Assembly (NCBI RefSeq): GCF_003609605.1
Contig: NZ_MCHY01000009.1
Location: 268,523-332,522 of the forward strand
Length of the DNA stretch: 64,000 nt
Reading direction: 5' to 3'
Origin: Ammoniphilus oxalaticus
GTDB lineage: Bacteria > Bacillota > Bacilli > Aneurinibacillales > RAOX-1
The notes beneath the pieces were generated by a model. It was given only the letters and a program-made list of their open reading frames with translations, made no database searches and was not told the origin of the DNA. The position numbers and the translations under genes are program-made. Below, in pieces: positions 28,174 through 36,669 of the stretch; position 1 is the first letter of the stretch; each line of letters begins with the position of its first letter.

Positions 28174-28200
28174 TTAGCACTCTATGTTGTCGAGCGCTAA
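28174..28200 (-). promoter_or_regulatory. CIRCE element of frc copy 3
   Basis: TTAGCACTC-N9-GAGCGCTAA; 17 of 18 positions match the HrcA operator TTAGCACTC-N9-GAGTGCTAA. It starts about 12 bases after the -10 box, which is the usual place for HrcA repression. Normally CIRCE controls groESL and dnaK operons. Confidence 0.75.
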
Positions 28201-28212
28201 CTTTCAATTATT

Positions 28213-28241
28213 ATGATAGGAAAATCAAAGAATAATATCAA
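28213..28241 (-). promoter_or_regulatory. Sigma-A promoter of frc copy 3
   Basis: Minus strand -35 TTGATA (28236-28241), -10 TATCAT (28213-28218), 17-base spacer. Confidence 0.7.
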
Positions 28242-28438
28242 CTTTGATTTTTAATGATAATTAAGCAAATACTTGAAATATATAATAATATCAAATTATT
28301 TCTACGGTAAATTCAATATTTCAAAGTATCTTGATCTAAACAATTGAATTGAACCATAAATTCCCAAGTTTAACTTAATTGTAATTAGATCACAATATGA
28401 GCAGTTAGTCCCAATAGATGAAGAAAGGAATGAAGATA

Positions 28439-29665
28439 ATGTCAAAAGGTAGATTAATTTTAATGGTTTGTTTGTTTACACTTGGTTGGACATTGATGTA
28501 CGCTGACAGAAATATCCTGGGACCTGTTCTAGGTACTGTTGGAACAGAGTGGGGGTTGAATAAATCACAACTCGGACTTCTTTCCACCGTGTTCTTTGCA
28601 GGCTATGCCGCATTGCAAATTCCGAGTGGAATCATTGCCGATAAATTTGGAAGGGTTAAAGTCCTTGTGATCGGCATGCTGGTATTTGGTGTTGGAGTAT
28701 TCTTCAGTGGGATAGTTGGTGGATTTACCGCCTTCTTAGTAGTTCGGTTAATTACAGGAATTGGAGAAGCAACTTATTACGGCACGCAGTATGCGATCTC
28801 ATCGAGTGTCATTCCAACAAAGATCCGCGGTCTTTCCTCAGCAATCATTAATAGTGGTATGGCTCTTGGGGTAGCTTTAGGCTTAATGTCATCTAGTTAT
28901 TTCACTTACACTGCAGGTAAACAGTGGCAATTCCCGTTTACTCTTTTAGCTATCCCTGCCATTGTACTTGCTATTGTCATTGGATTTGTTGTTAAAGATA
29001 AGTCTCCGGATACCGATTCGACAACAGTGGACCCAAACGCCCCAAAAGCATCCGTTAAGATGTTATTTAGTCGTAACCACATCCTAACGTATGTCGTTAT
29101 CTTCTGTTCCTTGTATGGATTCTTTGGCATGTTAACTTGGCTCCCACTCTACCTACAACAGGTGAGAGGATTGGCAGCGTCACAAACAGGATTTATTGCA
29201 TCCCTAGTACCTTTAGCATCGATACCGGGAGCCATTTTCTTTGGTTATATTTCAGATAAAATGAAAGATAAGAAGAAGTTGGTGATCAGTCTAGCTTTTG
29301 CAGCCGCGATCTGTCAAGTTATGATCCCATATGTCGGGAATTATAGTTTGATGATCGTGGGGCTTGTTTTATACGGACTGATTGGAAAGTTAGCGCTTGA
29401 TCCCGTTTTAATCTCCTATGTTGGTTCCATTACACCTAAAGTTGTGTACGCTAAAGGATTTGCCTTCTTTAACTTTGCGGGTGTATTGTCCTCCGTCTTT
29501 GCGCCAACTGTCAATGGATGGTTGGCGGAGGTAACAGGAACTTTAACATCTGGATTTTATCTATCGGCAATACTGATAATATTGGGTGGAATTTCATTTT
29601 CGTTTACAACAAAAATTGATGATCCAAATGCAACACTTATAACTGGTGATACTAAAGTTGCCTAA
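28439..29665 (+). CDS. MFS carrier, probable oxalate/formate antiporter
   Basis: 408 residues with 12 hydrophobic segments in two six-helix halves joined by a charged loop (about residues 187-210). MFS signatures: GIIADKFGRVKVL after helix 2 and GYISDKMKDKKKL in the second half; YADRNILGPVLGTV in helix 1 resembles anion:cation symporters of the MFS. Oxalate:formate exchange (OxlT role) is inferred from the divergent frc genes; the sequence fits the OxlT/ACS group but does not prove the substrate. The ATG at 28439 with AAAGGA upstream is preferred to in-frame ATGs at 28418 and 28430. Confidence 0.8.
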   Translation: MSKGRLILMVCLFTLGWTLMYADRNILGPVLGTVGTEWGLNKSQLGLLSTVFFAGYAALQIPSGIIADKFGRVKVLVIGMLVFGVGVFFSGIVGGFTAFLVVRLITGIGEATYYGTQYAISSSVIPTKIRGLSSAIINSGMALGVALGLMSSSYFTYTAGKQWQFPFTLLAIPAIVLAIVIGFVVKDKSPDTDSTTVDPNAPKASVKMLFSRNHILTYVVIFCSLYGFFGMLTWLPLYLQQVRGLAASQTGFIASLVPLASIPGAIFFGYISDKMKDKKKLVISLAFAAAICQVMIPYVGNYSLMIVGLVLYGLIGKLALDPVLISYVGSITPKVVYAKGFAFFNFAGVLSSVFAPTVNGWLAEVTGTLTSGFYLSAILIILGGISFSFTTKIDDPNATLITGDTKVA

Positions 29666-29726
29666 ACTGTTTATTATAGTTATATAGCTTAGCTTGATCG
29701 GCCACAGATATACGTTATGAAGTATC

Positions 29727-29763
29727 AAAGGATGGATGCCTTTTAACAAAGATTCCATCCTTT
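29727..29763 (+). terminator. Hairpin between the OxlT-like gene and the LysR gene
   Basis: Arms AAAGGATGGA and TCCATCCTTT between two convergent genes, directly at the LysR stop codon. Likely a two-way terminator although T runs are short. Confidence 0.6.
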
Positions 29764-30645
29764 CTACACAATACTCGTTTGCGCAATCTTTTTAAAAACC
29801 TCCATTGCTTTAGTTTGAAATGTAGCAGAATGGGTGACAATGGAGAATTTACGCCTTATAGGCATACCCTGGATATTTACAATACTTAGGGTGCCCAACG
29901 AAAGTTCCTTTTGCGTTGCCCATTGAGAAAGCAATGTAATCCCTAGGCCCGCTTCAACCGATTCTTTAATCAGTTGGGCGCTTCCAAATTCCAACACTTT
30001 CACAGGTATAAATCCAAAAGACACAAACATCTTCTCCGCGGCTTCTCGCGTTCCTGAGCCCACTTCACGAACAATCCATGTTTCCTCTTTTAGTTCAGCT
30101 GCGGTGATCATCTCGAGTTGCGTAAAAGGATGCTCAGCAGAAGTAAATATATACATTAAATCTTCAGCAAAATTCTCAACCGATAGCTGCCTCTGATTAA
30201 AGTTCCCTTCCACAATACCAATGTCTAGTTGGTGATTTCGAACTAAATCAGATATTTCCTTCGTATTACCAATCGTTATCGTCGGTTTAATATGCGGATA
30301 TTGTTTGCTTAGCTTGGCAATGATGTGCGGCAGTACGTGTTCGCCAAATGTATAGCTGGCTCCAATTGAAAGGGTCCCGCTGGCTGTATTCGATAAATCA
30401 TCAACTAAACTTTGCATACGCGAGTAAAGCCCCAAAATTTCTACCGCATGATGATAGACAATTTCGCCCGCTTTATTTAGGCGAACCATTTTACTTGTAC
30501 GATCCAACAACTTTACGCCCATCAATCTCTCAAGGGATTGTATATATTGGCTTACTGCGGGTTGCGTCATATGCAATTGTTCTGCCGCCTGCGAGAAACT
30601 TTTTAAGTCCACTACTTTCACAAACACGACGAGATGCTGATTCAC
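29764..30645 (-). CDS. LysR-family transcription regulator
   Basis: 293 residues. Winged helix-turn-helix at about residues 11-60 (SFSQAAEQLHMTQPAVSQYI), followed by the effector-binding domain (GTLSIGASYTFGEHVLP). It resembles CysL/YeiE-type regulators, which are commonly paired with yeiH as here, where the two genes are divergent with 130 bases between. The GTG at 30645 has AAAGGA at good distance; a TTG 18 bases earlier lacks one. Confidence 0.88.
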   Translation of the reverse strand: MNQHLVVFVKVVDLKSFSQAAEQLHMTQPAVSQYIQSLERLMGVKLLDRTSKMVRLNKAGEIVYHHAVEILGLYSRMQSLVDDLSNTASGTLSIGASYTFGEHVLPHIIAKLSKQYPHIKPTITIGNTKEISDLVRNHQLDIGIVEGNFNQRQLSVENFAEDLMYIFTSAEHPFTQLEMITAAELKEETWIVREVGSGTREAAEKMFVSFGFIPVKVLEFGSAQLIKESVEAGLGITLLSQWATQKELSLGTLSIVNIQGMPIRRKFSIVTHSATFQTKAMEVFKKIAQTSIV

Positions 30646-30775
30646 GCCATCACATCCTTTCAAGGCTCCTATCTATAAGTGAATAATTATAGTTTATATA
30701 ACAACAAATTATTTTACTTATTATTAAAACAAATTTATGCTATTCATTGTAAACGACATAGAAGAGGTGATGCGA

Positions 30776-31786
30776 ATGAATGATTCTTTTAATAAAATCT
30801 TACTATGGATAGGCGGGGTTTTATTTACTTTTTTAATTGCCTTGATCGGCTATGGTTTGGCTTTTATTCCAGGGTTCAATCGTCTCGGACAAATGTCTTG
30901 CGCGATCATCCTCGCTATTGCTTATCGACAAATCTTTGGTTATCCGCGCCAAATTCAAGCGGGGATTCAATTTTCATCGAAAGTGTTATTGAGGTTGGCA
31001 ATCGTGTTATACGGTTTAAAACTTAACATCGGATTGGTTTTGAGCCAAGGATTGGGACTCTTGCTTCAAGACGCCATCATTATCATGTCAGTCATTATAG
31101 TGATGATGCTACTTGCCAAGCGCTTAAAGGCGGAAACCTCCCTCTCTTTACTGCTGGCTATTGGAACTGGCGTATGCGGCGCCGCGGCAATCGCAGCGGC
31201 TTCACCTATCTTAAAGTCAAAAGATGAGGACACCGCGCTTGGTGTCGGTATAATCGCTTTAGTTGGAACGATCTTTGCAATTATCTATACAGTCGTTAGA
31301 CCTTTTCTTCCGATTTCACCTTTGCATTACGGAATCTGGTCGGGGGTCAGCCTGCATGAACTAGCCCATGTTGTATTAGCTGCTGCGCCAGCGGGGCAGG
31401 ATCCTTTAGCCATCGCCCTACTGGCTAAACTGGGGCGTGTTTTCTTGCTTATTCCCTTATGTTTCATTTTAATGTTTTGGATGAATAAAAATCAGATGAG
31501 CGTATCCGCCACATCGAAATCAAAGATTTCATTTCCATGGTTCCTAATCGGTTTCATCATCATGAGTATCATTGGCAGCTATATATTAGGCGTTTATATT
31601 CCTGTTTCGCCTACATTTAACGCTACAATGACTCAACTGACGACCTTCACCTTAACAATGGCGATGACTGGCTTAGGTCTCAATGTTAATTTACATGATG
31701 CTCTAACAAAGGCTTTCCGTCCATTGTTAGCAATGACCTTCACTTCCATCCTTTTATCCATTGCCACGTACTTTTTTAATTATTAA
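30776..31786 (+). CDS. yeiH: YeiH/UPF0324 family membrane protein
   Basis: 336 residues, about ten membrane segments; conserved motifs RLGQMSCAIILAIAYRQ, FSSKVLLRLAIVLYGLKLN, IGTGVCGAAAIAAASP and SGVSLHELAHVVLAA, all typical of the family, proposed to export sulfonate or sulfite-like anions. AGAGGTG lies before the ATG at 30776. Divergent from and probably controlled by the LysR regulator. No proof of substrate; the oxalate genes next door leave open a role in organic anion export. Confidence 0.88.
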   Translation: MNDSFNKILLWIGGVLFTFLIALIGYGLAFIPGFNRLGQMSCAIILAIAYRQIFGYPRQIQAGIQFSSKVLLRLAIVLYGLKLNIGLVLSQGLGLLLQDAIIIMSVIIVMMLLAKRLKAETSLSLLLAIGTGVCGAAAIAAASPILKSKDEDTALGVGIIALVGTIFAIIYTVVRPFLPISPLHYGIWSGVSLHELAHVVLAAAPAGQDPLAIALLAKLGRVFLLIPLCFILMFWMNKNQMSVSATSKSKISFPWFLIGFIIMSIIGSYILGVYIPVSPTFNATMTQLTTFTLTMAMTGLGLNVNLHDALTKAFRPLLAMTFTSILLSIATYFFNY

Positions 31787-31803
31787 ACCGAAGCTGCGGA
31801 TCT

Positions 31804-31848
31804 AAAAAATCCCCTGGTACAATTCAATTTTGTAACAAGGGGTTTTTT
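31804..31848 (+). terminator. Two-way terminator between yeiH and the Lrp gene
   Basis: Stem AAAAAATCCCCT / AGGGGTTTTTT with inner GTAC/GTAAC pairing, T run on both strands. Confidence 0.85.
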
Positions 31849-31851
31849 AAC

Positions 31852-32307
31852 TTATATAAGAATCGAATGTTGTTCCTTAAACCTACGCAGCAATAACTCG
31901 CTTGTAATATGAGTGATTCCCTCAATCTCCTGTAACTTATTAATAAATTCCCCAACATGATCGGGATCATCAAACATGCCATGCGAATGCAAATGCGGTT
32001 TACCGCTCATCTGATAAACATTCGTAATTTCCGCATATTCTGAAATTTCATTCGCCACAGATTCAAGCTTTAACCACTCAACTTCAATATTTAAATAGAC
32101 CGATAAAAGAGTACCCGCTTTCCGTGGATCAACAATAATTGTAAATCTGTCAATTACACCTTTTTCCACAAGTGAATTAACCCGTTCACGCACCGCAGCT
32201 CTTGAAAGATTTAACATTCTACCCAGTTCCGCGTTACTCATTCGACCATTATCCGACAAGTATCTTAAAATCTCCATATCAGTCTCATCGATATCTCTCA
32301 GGTTCAA
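31852..32307 (-). CDS. Lrp/AsnC-family regulator
   Basis: 151 residues: N-terminal helix-turn-helix (DMEILRYLSDNGRMSNAELG, then NLSRAAVRERVNSL) and a C-terminal RAM-like ligand domain (KAGTLLSVYLNIEVEW). Lrp/AsnC proteins sense amino acids. Target genes are unknown. Divergent from the germination gene gerB 134 bases away. Confidence 0.88.
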   Translation of the reverse strand: MNLRDIDETDMEILRYLSDNGRMSNAELGRMLNLSRAAVRERVNSLVEKGVIDRFTIIVDPRKAGTLLSVYLNIEVEWLKLESVANEISEYAEITNVYQMSGKPHLHSHGMFDDPDHVGEFINKLQEIEGITHITSELLLRRFKEQHSILI

Positions 32308-32441
32308 AGCGTTTCCCCCTCATTTTTCTTATCGAAAGTAATTAATCGTCTTACTATAGGAGGTGTAATTTGACGTATATAATTAAGCGATTTCGTTAAT
32401 AAATATCAATTGTAATTAAAATCAAGATAGGGTCGATATAC

Positions 32442-33536
32442 ATGAAGCTAGACAATTCAAAAATATCCTCATTGCAAATGGCGATCCTGATCTTTCCGAT
32501 GGTAATAGCAACGGGTGACCTTTTATTACCCGCTGTGATGAGCCATCATGCGGATCGAGACGCTTGGATCTCTGTCATTCTCTCGTCATTCATTGGATTT
32601 ATAGTCGTTTACATCTGCTACCAATTGCACAAGGCATATCCAAAGCTAACCTATATCCAATACATGGAGAGTATCTTAGGTAAACCACTTGGAAAATGTG
32701 CCGGTTTGCTTACTTTAAGTTACTTCATAATTAACAACGCTACCGTTGTTAGACAATATGGCGAATTTATTGCAGGTAGTTTTCTGCCAAAGACGCCGAT
32801 GTTCTTCATCTTAGGCAGCATGGTTCTCATTTGCGCCTGCGCCGTCAAAGCCGGCCTAGAAACGTTAGCAAGGCTGGCTGAGATGTTTGTGCCGATCATT
32901 ATTATACTGTGGATCCTAATCATTCTCTTGCTGATACCGGATATGAACTTTAAAAACATCACTCCCCTAATGGCAAATGGGTTCCTCCCAGTAATAAAGG
33001 GAGCTATTCCACCAGCAGGCTGGTATACGCATGTGATGATTATCGCTTTTTTACTTCCATCTGTAACCGATCAAGAAAAAGGGCTAAAGTGGGGAATGAT
33101 CTCCGTATTTGGTATCTTCCTAACACTCTTTTTCATTAATCTCGCTACCTTGTTTGTATTTGGACGCATTACGCCAAGTTTAATGTATCCCGTGATGAGC
33201 GCAGTTAGTTACATCAGTTTCGCAGAATTTCTAGAACATCTCGAGTCCGTTATCATGGCGATATGGGTAACGGGCGCCTTTCTAAAAATCTCACTTTACT
33301 TTTACATTGCTAATCTATGTTTTAAACAAGTGTTCAATCTTTCAAACGAGCGGTCCACTGTGTTCCCATTGGCTGGGCTGATCATTATTTTATCGTTTTG
33401 GGTAAGTCCCAACTTTCAAGAACTTGTTCAATTCTTAAGATCAGTCTCTCCTTTTGTCAACCTCACGTTCGAAATGATGATTCCTGCCATCCTCTTGTTT
33501 ACGCTGATCATTCGCAGAACATTATTATCATCATAA
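32442..33536 (+). CDS. gerB: Spore germination receptor B subunit (GerAB family)
   Basis: 364 residues, ten membrane segments, APC-like permease fold that forms the germinant-binding subunit of Ger receptors. Seen: MAILIFPMVIATGDLLLPAV, YFIINNATVVRQYGEFI and MYPVMSAVSYISFAEFLEHL. It lies convergent to the gerA-gerC genes rather than between them, so the receptor is encoded in two units. The ribosome site is weak (AGGGT). Confidence 0.9.
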   Translation: MKLDNSKISSLQMAILIFPMVIATGDLLLPAVMSHHADRDAWISVILSSFIGFIVVYICYQLHKAYPKLTYIQYMESILGKPLGKCAGLLTLSYFIINNATVVRQYGEFIAGSFLPKTPMFFILGSMVLICACAVKAGLETLARLAEMFVPIIIILWILIILLLIPDMNFKNITPLMANGFLPVIKGAIPPAGWYTHVMIIAFLLPSVTDQEKGLKWGMISVFGIFLTLFFINLATLFVFGRITPSLMYPVMSAVSYISFAEFLEHLESVIMAIWVTGAFLKISLYFYIANLCFKQVFNLSNERSTVFPLAGLIIILSFWVSPNFQELVQFLRSVSPFVNLTFEMMIPAILLFTLIIRRTLLSS

Positions 33537-33553
33537 AATCAGACTTCAATAAA

Positions 33554-33583
33554 AGCAAGGACCAATTCATTATGGTCCTTGCT
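33554..33583 (-). terminator. Terminator between the two germination units
   Basis: Arms AGCAAGGACCA / TGGTCCTTGCT with an eight-base loop, then TTTTATT on the minus strand. It can stop transcription from both sides. Confidence 0.85.
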
Positions 33584-33597
33584 AAGAACTCTTGCTA

Positions 33598-33822
33598 CTA
33601 TTTAAGCATCGCGCTAAAAGGTTTGTAAACTTTATCGACCCAAGTTAACGGACTTTTTAAATCAGGAAACAAAACGAGTAAAATACCGAGAAAACAACCT
33701 AGTCCGACTAAACAAGCATAGGCGATCAAATCCCTTACGCCATTACTGACTAGACTTGACCACTCTAACCACGTCAGGACTGCAAAATATAATACAATCC
33801 CGATAATAGCAAACCCTTTCAT
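33598..33822 (-). CDS. Small two-helix membrane protein of the Ger cluster
   Basis: 74 residues with two hydrophobic segments (about 4-20 and 31-53) and a short polar tail. It lies 22 bases after gerC in the same direction. Small two-segment D-type proteins encoded next to Ger operons are known to tune receptor function in Bacillus; this is likely one of them, judged by size, topology and place, not by a specific motif. Confidence 0.65.
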   Translation of the reverse strand: MKGFAIIGIVLYFAVLTWLEWSSLVSNGVRDLIAYACLVGLGCFLGILLVLFPDLKSPLTWVDKVYKPFSAMLK

Positions 33823-33844
33823 TCGTTACGCATCACCTTTCCAC

Positions 33845-34987
33845 TTACATCCCTTGTGAGTTTGTCGACATGCCGGGCCGCTTCACTTTTCCTTTTAGAT
33901 CATAGTGAACTTCGACCGTTGAGAAAATATCAACCCAATTACCTTCAACTTGGTTCCACTGCTGCGGATACTTCCGTTCGAAAGCGTCCGCAAAGCCAAG
34001 CGCATCTACCTTGTAATTTTTCTGTAAAAGCTTAAGGACCGCCTCCATTTGCTTTTCTGCCTCTTCTTCCATTCTTTGTTCAATCTTCCGAATATCTACT
34101 GGATTCATTACATCCCAACTTGATCGATTCATAATGATCTCATCCACCAGTCTTCCTTTTACAGTCATTTTCCACTTCTCTCCTTCTATTTCTGGAACCA
34201 ATTCCATTTCCGCCCGCAAAATGTTTGTGGAAATAAACTCATTTTCAGCTACCTTGATTGTTACAGTGGCTCCGTCAATTTGATTCGTAAACCAGAGCAA
34301 TCCTTTCGTCATTTGCTCATCTACCATTCCAATCATTTGATCTCCTCCAAGGATTGCGGTGTGACTAATGTAGGCGGCTGTCTGTAACGGATCTTGACCT
34401 TGTTCAACTGGGAGAATACTAACAGCTGGGATTACAGCGGCATGCGCTTCCGATTCCAACATTTCTAATAAGTCTTTTAAAGTAACATCCATTTGAAAAG
34501 GAGATCTCGACATTTCACGCATTACTTCTGAGGAGCTTCTTTCCAAAGCGGGATGAAGCATCAACACTTCTTTTGCGGTGGATGCTTTGCTGACGTACAT
34601 ATGGCTACGTAAACGGGCCTTTGGATGACGCGCAAAAAAATCGGCATATTCACTGATTCCCTCTCTAGCTAATTCCTCACCAAATACAATCACTTTCGTA
34701 TGGCCCCAAAAAATTCTTCTAGAAAATTTCGTTTGCGCATCAGCCACAGCATCGGTAATCGTTGCTCCCCTTCCTGTTCGGACCATCGTTTCATCTCCCG
34801 CTCCGCCCCCTTCGGCGCTTAATACTTTAGGAACGATGATTTGCGCCGTAACTTCCACCTCATCTCCTTTTTTATCTACACCAGCTCCAACAACAATCGC
34901 CAAATCATTGATTTCGATTCGATCCCAACACCCTGCTACGAATGGCAACCAACTAAATAATAGGAGAATGCGATAAAGCTGTTTCAT
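33845..34987 (-). CDS. gerC: Spore germination receptor C subunit (GerAC lipoprotein)
   Basis: 380 residues. Lipoprotein signal with lipobox FVAGC (C20), then the family start CWDRIEINDLAIVVGAGVD, and the three-domain GerAC body (FWGHTKVIVFGEELAREG). Anchored on the outer face of the inner spore membrane. The start overlaps the gerA stop by four bases (ATGA), so the two are translationally coupled. Confidence 0.92.
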   Translation of the reverse strand: MKQLYRILLLFSWLPFVAGCWDRIEINDLAIVVGAGVDKKGDEVEVTAQIIVPKVLSAEGGGAGDETMVRTGRGATITDAVADAQTKFSRRIFWGHTKVIVFGEELAREGISEYADFFARHPKARLRSHMYVSKASTAKEVLMLHPALERSSSEVMREMSRSPFQMDVTLKDLLEMLESEAHAAVIPAVSILPVEQGQDPLQTAAYISHTAILGGDQMIGMVDEQMTKGLLWFTNQIDGATVTIKVAENEFISTNILRAEMELVPEIEGEKWKMTVKGRLVDEIIMNRSSWDVMNPVDIRKIEQRMEEEAEKQMEAVLKLLQKNYKVDALGFADAFERKYPQQWNQVEGNWVDIFSTVEVHYDLKGKVKRPGMSTNSQGM

Positions 34988-36546
34988 CTTTTCTCCTCCT
35001 TCGTATCCGATTTCCGTCTAGGGATCTGACGGAATTTATTGTAGGGGCCATCCGTAAGATCAGGTCGGGTATTTAGCATCCACCACGGAGCTCTTATTAG
35101 AACATCTTTCATTTCACGAAATCGCATGGGAGCCATTGGAGCCAAGTATGGAATACCAAAAGAACGCAGTGAGCATAAATGAATAATGATCATGATGATC
35201 CCCAGCATAATTCCAAGTAAACCCATCGTGCCCGCTAACAAAATCATCGGGAATCGAAGCAAGCGGAACGTAATTCCCACTGCGTAGCGAGGTATAGCAA
35301 AGGAGGCAATTCCCGTAATCGCTACAACCATCACCATCGGCGCCGAAACAATTCCCGCTTGAACCGCTGCCTGACCAATAACTAAGGCTCCGACAATCCC
35401 AACAGCTGGCCCTACTTGGCTCGGTAAACGAATCCCCGCTTCTCGCAACGCTTCGAACGTAATCTCCATAATTAACGCCTCTATAAGGGCAGGAAAAGGA
35501 ACTTGTTCCCTAGACGAGGCGATACTGATTAATAAAGAAGTCGGCGTCATTTCTTGGTGAAAAGTGAGGACCGCAACATACAATGAGGGGAATAGAAGTG
35601 AAATGACCAAAAATAAATACCGTAACCAACGGACAGCCGTGTTTAACCAAAACCCTCCATAATAGTCCTCGCTCGATTGTAAAAACGAATACAGGCTCAC
35701 TGGAGCGACAAGCGTAAAGGGAGTGCCATCGACTAAAATCACAAAGCGCCCCTCTAACAAGCTAGAGACGGCGACATCCGTTCGTTCAGTATTTAGAATT
35801 TGCGGAAAAGGAGAAACGGGGTGATCTTGAATTAACTCCTCAATGTAGCCACCCTCAAGAATGCCATCAATATCAATTCGCTCGAGACGAACGGTTGCTT
35901 CATCAATTAAAATCGGATCAGCAATTCCCTGGATGTAAGCTAAAACAACATCGGTTTGTGTCAAACGCCCCATTTTCATATTTCTCATTTTTAATTTTGG
36001 ACTCTTAATTCTTCTACGCAACAAGGCGGTATTGACTCCAATCGATTCCGTAAAACCTTCTTTCGGTCCGCGCACGACCGCTTCTCCCGTCGGCTCATTG
36101 ACTGAGCGTCTTTCCCATTTTGTCAGTCCTAACGAGAAGGTAACTTCTTCACCCGCGATCACTAACACGGGACTGCCTGCTGAAATATGTTCGATACACT
36201 CACTAATTGAACCAAGCTCAGTTACATTAGCCACGGCTAATTTTTGTTGTAGCCACAAACGGTTTGCTTCTGGATCGATCTGTTCATTCATCAACGGAGA
36301 TAACACTCGAGCATCGATCTCTTCTGTATTTGCTAGCCCGTCAATGTAGATAATAGTCGCTTCTGTTTGATTCCCGACTAAAAATGACCGGAAAACGACG
36401 TCATCACAATCTTGGTAGACCCTTTTAAAATATTGAATGTTTTCACTAAAATGCGTAGATAAAGAAATAGGTTCAGCAGCAGACTGCTCGACTGGAACAG
36501 TCTCTTTAGTTTGATTCTGTTTAGACTTTTTTCGAAATAGACGCAT
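34984..36546 (-). CDS. gerA: Spore germination receptor A subunit (GerAA)
   Basis: 520 residues: a cytoplasmic N-terminal domain (to about 290) and a membrane domain with about five segments. Seen: RRRIKSPKLKMRNMKMGRLT, PFPQILNTERTDVAVSSLLE, GRFVILVDGTPF and PTSLLISIASSREQVPFPAL. The subunit forms the channel of the receptor. First gene of gerA-gerC-small protein. No germinant can be predicted. Confidence 0.93.
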   Translation of the reverse strand: MRLFRKKSKQNQTKETVPVEQSAAEPISLSTHFSENIQYFKRVYQDCDDVVFRSFLVGNQTEATIIYIDGLANTEEIDARVLSPLMNEQIDPEANRLWLQQKLAVANVTELGSISECIEHISAGSPVLVIAGEEVTFSLGLTKWERRSVNEPTGEAVVRGPKEGFTESIGVNTALLRRRIKSPKLKMRNMKMGRLTQTDVVLAYIQGIADPILIDEATVRLERIDIDGILEGGYIEELIQDHPVSPFPQILNTERTDVAVSSLLEGRFVILVDGTPFTLVAPVSLYSFLQSSEDYYGGFWLNTAVRWLRYLFLVISLLFPSLYVAVLTFHQEMTPTSLLISIASSREQVPFPALIEALIMEITFEALREAGIRLPSQVGPAVGIVGALVIGQAAVQAGIVSAPMVMVVAITGIASFAIPRYAVGITFRLLRFPMILLAGTMGLLGIMLGIIMIIIHLCSLRSFGIPYLAPMAPMRFREMKDVLIRAPWWMLNTRPDLTDGPYNKFRQIPRRKSDTKEEKR

Positions 36547-36625
36547 TCACCCACCCTCTTAAATCGATGCTTGATTTTAACAATCAGCTTTTCCAATTTG
36601 GTCTTTTTTAGTCTACAAACAGTAA

Positions 36626-36657
36626 GTAAGCCCTACTTTACTTAAAGTAGGGCTTAC
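36626..36657 (-). terminator. Hairpin after the MFS gene
   Basis: Perfect 14-pair stem GTAAGCCCTACTTT / AAAGTAGGGCTTAC with a four-base loop. No strong T run follows, so it is a likely but not textbook terminator separating the MFS gene from gerA. Confidence 0.65.
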
Positions 36658-36669
36658 GCTCTAAAAAAT

